Shown: positions 60,487-64,000 of the stretch, one piece after another
How the letters are laid out: every line of letters starts with the position of its first letter
How positions within the stretch are numbered: position 1 is the first letter of the stretch
Assembly (NCBI RefSeq): GCF_014898815.1
Contig: NW_026515518.1
Span: 186,001 to 250,000, forward strand
DNA: 64,000 nucleotides
DNA from: Panonychus citri
Lineage: Eukaryota; Arthropoda; Arachnida; Trombidiformes; Tetranychidae
Direction of reading: 5' to 3'
Program-made: the position numbers and the translations under genes
Notes under the pieces: generated by a model
What the model was told of the DNA's origin: nothing
Seen by the model: only the letters and a program-made list of their open reading frames with translations
The model's database searches: none

Positions 60487-61704
60487 ATGAGTGATCCAGG
60501 ATTCGGTAAATTGGAAAGTTATGTGAAAATATCTAAATTAGGTGAAGGGACCTATGCAACTGTTTATAAAGGACAAAGCCGATTAAACAAATCTCTGGTT
60601 GCTCTTAAAGAGATACGGTTTGCCCATGAGGAGGGAACACCCTGTACTGCTATACGAGAGGTGTCCCTGTTGAGAGGATTGAAACACAATAATATTGTCA
60701 CACTTCATGATATTATTCATACGGATAAAACTCTTACCCTGGTATTTGAATATTTGGAACAAGATTTGAGACAATATATGAACAACTGTGCTAACCTTTT
60801 AAGTAAGAATAATGTGAAAATATTTCTTTTCCAATTGCTGAGAGGTTTGTCTTACATTCATCATCGACAAATTTTACATCGAGATTTAAAGCCACAAAAT
60901 TTGTTAATCAACGAAAAGGGTGAACTTAAATTGGCTGATTTTGGTTTGGCTCGAGCAAAATCGGTACCAACTAAAACTTATTCAAATGAAGTTGTTACTC
61001 TTTGGTATCGACCACCCGATGTCCTTTTAGGTTCAACACATTATACAACCTCGATTGATATGTGGGGTGTTGGTTGTATATTCCATGAGATGGTTACCGA
61101 TAAGCCAATGTTCATGGGAGCAAATGTGGAAGATCAATTAAATCTTATCTTCAAAATAATGGGATCACCAAGTGAAGATACTTGGACAACACTCGCTCAA
61201 AATATTAAATTAAATTCTAATATCGATTTAACTGATTCCATGAGGACAAAATATTCTCGATATAAACGATCTTTAAGTGAGAGAATCCGTCGATTAGATG
61301 TTGATGGACTTGATCTACTTTATAGATTTTTAGAGGTAAGTAAATACAAATGGAAAATCAATCATTTATATAATTAATCTAAACTTTCATCTTCTTTCTC
61401 TCTCTCTCTATTTCAATAGTATGAACCAACTTTTCGGTTAACAGCTGATGGAGCCATGAGGCACAGTTTTTTCAATTCTTTGGGGTCTCAAGTACATAAA
61501 CTAAAAGATACTGATTCAATTTTCTCAGTAACCGGAATCGAATTGGGATTTAACTCAAGCATACCCAAAATTGCTCGAACCTCTCAATGTGATAGTAAAA
61601 TCTCATCGTCACAATCACAACAATTCAAAGTGAAAACTGACAATTCCTGGGCGGAGACAATTAGATGTAAACAACAAAGACTTATAATTAATGACCAATT
61701 ATAA
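60487..61704 (+). CDS. CDK16/17/18: PCTAIRE-type cyclin-dependent kinase (CDK16/17/18)
   Basis: Exons are 60487-61335 and 61420-61704 (phase 0), giving 377 residues. A serine/threonine kinase: glycine loop [11 protein letters not shown] at about residues 19-29, catalytic Lys in A-L-K-E-I-R, the diagnostic cyclin-binding helix [18 protein letters not shown], and [14 protein letters not shown]. The wording [14 protein letters not shown] is shared by PCTAIRE and PFTAIRE kinases; the helix motif decides for PCTAIRE. Relatives regulate vesicle transport and neurites and are activated by membrane-tethered cyclin Y. The protein begins immediately before the kinase domain, lacking the long N-terminal extension of vertebrate CDK16 (about 500 residues). 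An in-frame T-A-A at 60451 closes the frame upstream, so a longer form would need upstream exons. The C-terminal tail is not conserved. Confidence 0.92.
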
Positions 61705-64000
61705 TTAACCAGTTGACAATTTAAATAGTTGAACAAATTATTTGCTTGTGTGATGGTTAATTGTCTTGTGTCCTTTTTCATCAGTTGATACCCTTTTATA
61801 ATAGTGAAACCTAATTTAATTTAAAGCTTAAAAAAAACCAACTAAATACTAATTAATAATCCTCTTTTTTTTCAATTGGTTAATTGGTTATTTAATTGCT
61901 GTTTACATCAATTCGACCCCGCCTAGGAACATAAATTGAAACTTATCGACAATTCATCAGCTATTAATGGTAAAATGGATAAATTCAAATTACCAATTTC
62001 TTCATTCAATTGAATTCCATCCTGATTATTGCAAATCAACAACATCCACCACGTCGACCTAATGTGATTCCTACCTTTCCTCCTGTCCATCACTCCACCA
62101 CTATTACCACATCCATCATCGCATCATTTACCACCTTCACAACCTCAACACTATCATCGCTAAACAAAGACACTAACCAGATAATAACTTGAATTACAAC
62201 CAACATACACTTGATTAAGTCTTTTTTTTCTCTCTCTCTTTTCATTCATCTTTCTTGGATTACATTTAGTAGATTTACGTCTAAAAGTCCGGAAGTCATT
62301 TTAACGCCTTCGAATAAATAGAAAAAAACGAATTCGATTCAAAAGGAGAAGCCGATAAATTTACTCCTCTCTACTATTCTCAATGAAGTTTATGTTTAAA
62401 ATTCAATGACTAATGAGAGAGGGAAGGAGATTCTCTCTATATCGTCACTAACTGTCATTTAAACCAAATAAGAAGTGGAGAAAATGATTCAATTCTAATT
62501 CTTTTCGATTTGTATGATGATCATCTTCATCTTTTCCCATAAATTGGACAACCTTTACACCTGAGATGTTTTATTTTTATTCGAATACATCTCTTTATTA
62601 TCTCATCTAATCAACCATTGGAAACAATCAATTGATTATGAAAGATAAACGATCCAAAGTATCACAAGCAATTGATTCTTGAGAATTATAGAAAACTTGA
62701 GATCGACAGTAACTTTGGATAAATTTCAACAATTCGACAGATCTGGTTGTTATCGAGCGATTTCAGTGCCATATAGTCAATATGATCTTAAATCTTAAAA
62801 TACGAAAATGTTTAACCAAAGGAAACATGGAAGACAATTAAAACTTCGAGAATGAAACAATCGTCCAGCAATTACATAAACTAAAAGACTCTCTTTTCCC
62901 TGAAAAACTTGATCATCCATCTAAGTGTTGTTATTAAAATAACACAAAAATTGCAACAATTAATTAACTTCCATCTTTATACTCACCTGAATTTTTATCT
63001 TAATTAATCTCCTAGATCATTGATTATTTATCATCTTTGAGAAGACTCAAAGTTATAATTTATTTCAAACTTGAATCAATACAAATGATGGTCAAATTTG
63101 ATTAATTTATCTTTTACTAAAAGCATCATCATCTTCATCACCAATTGGGAAACTTTTGTTATTTCATCATCATCCTCACCAATACGTGATTATCATCATT
63201 TTGATAACAATTAACTGGCGGCCTTTTAAAGATGAAGAGACAACCTAAAAGTAACCAAGACAATGAGGAAGTCGTTGACCATTGGTCATTGGAAGGATAA
63301 ATACACTACAGATTTGGATGGCGTTAAAAAAAAAGCAATACAAGGAAACTCTTTACTCCATCACCCACTTTCTTTCAACACCAAACACTCATCAACAATC
63401 AAGCCCTTTAATTAACTTGTTATACTGGTCAATTTATAATTGTAATCATAACAAAAGTAACTCAATTCTCCCCAAGTTTCTCATTTATCTTCCTATTTCT
63501 CACCTTCTTTAACTTTCTCCCTCTCCATCTCTCTTTAGGCTGTCCATCTCATCTTATATCAACTCTCTCTCTCTCTCAAGCCTAAATTTAAAATTCAATT
63601 TTCTATTATCATTCACCTCCGATTTGCATAAAAGGTGAATCTTTAACCATCCAGTTAACAAATAATTAACCGTTAATTGTTAAAAAATCAAGTAGAAATC
63701 ACTTAAAGTGATCTACGGTCAAAAGTTACTTTCTATTTCTTTGCCTCTCTCTCTCTCTCTAATTTACTAATTGTCATCATTTGTTCATCCTCATTATCTT
63801 TCTGCTTTCTGCCTTTCGTCAGATCGTCAGGTTTCAGTCAATTAATGGACATTCCAAATTGAGCATAAACAATTACAATTAACTAATTGTAAACAAAACA
63901 TTGATTACACTGTATGTATTTTCACTTTGTAATTGCTATTATCAAACCAGAAAACTATCAAGTTTTTTTTAATTGTCATAAAAAGAAAAGCAAAAATCAT
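61705..64000. other. Intergenic region, no supported gene
   Basis: AT-rich DNA with scattered T-C-A-T-C and C-T-C-T tracts (about 62225-62245, 63560-63580, 63745-63760). Short open stretches (62010-62192, 63282-63512) are low-complexity Ser/Thr or Leu/Ile readings without family similarity. It likely includes the kinase 3' untranslated region. Confidence 0.55.

Noticed and set aside
61705..64000. Start of another gene at the right edge
   Set aside because: Only low-complexity open stretches were found, with no exon chain or family similarity.

Overview
The window is nuclear DNA from a small, AT-rich animal genome. Introns are mostly 50-100 bp with GT-AG ends, intergenic DNA is AT-rich and saturated with stop codons, and the genes are metazoan: two collagen IV chains, cilium transport genes, ataxin-7 and a PCTAIRE kinase. 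Compactness, base composition and gene content fit an arthropod. An acariform mite (tetranychid-like) is my best guess, but that is inference. No bacterial genes, tRNA/rRNA genes, CRISPR arrays or recognisable transposons were seen.

Layout. 1-502: last two exons of an unidentified + strand gene. 770-1110: decayed copy of the 5' end of TTC30, directly upstream of 1183-12197, an intraflagellar-transport (IFT) dynein-2 heavy chain (DYNC2H1) in four exons whose tail is N-terminally short. 12413-14505: intact TTC30/IFT70, only 215 bp downstream of the dynein. 14506-19405: about 4.9 kb with no coding signal. 19406-24959: a six-exon oxysterol-binding-protein-related gene (ORP3/6/7 type) with a PH domain, an FFAT-like motif and a sterol/lipid-binding domain. 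24960-27785: empty intergenic DNA. 29623-39732 and 42420-52194: two 28-exon collagen IV genes, alpha-2-like then alpha-1-like, head to tail on the + strand, each preceded by a copy of the same promoter region and signal-peptide exon. 54244-54936: an unidentified two-helix membrane protein with a possible frameshift. 56764-58986 (minus): ataxin-7, a SAGA deubiquitinase-module subunit. 60487-61704: a PCTAIRE-type cyclin-dependent kinase. 61705-64000: no supported gene.

How the genes relate. Dynein-2 and TTC30 both act in intraflagellar transport, so their adjacency plus a shared duplicated 5' region suggests co-expression in ciliated sensory cells. The two collagen chains should assemble into one basement-membrane protomer, and the duplicated upstream/intron-1 blocks offer a way to co-express them although they lack the usual head-to-head promoter. 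I built the gene models by hand from splice sites, reading phase and similarity to remembered family sequences. Every exon chain described keeps frame from start to stop.
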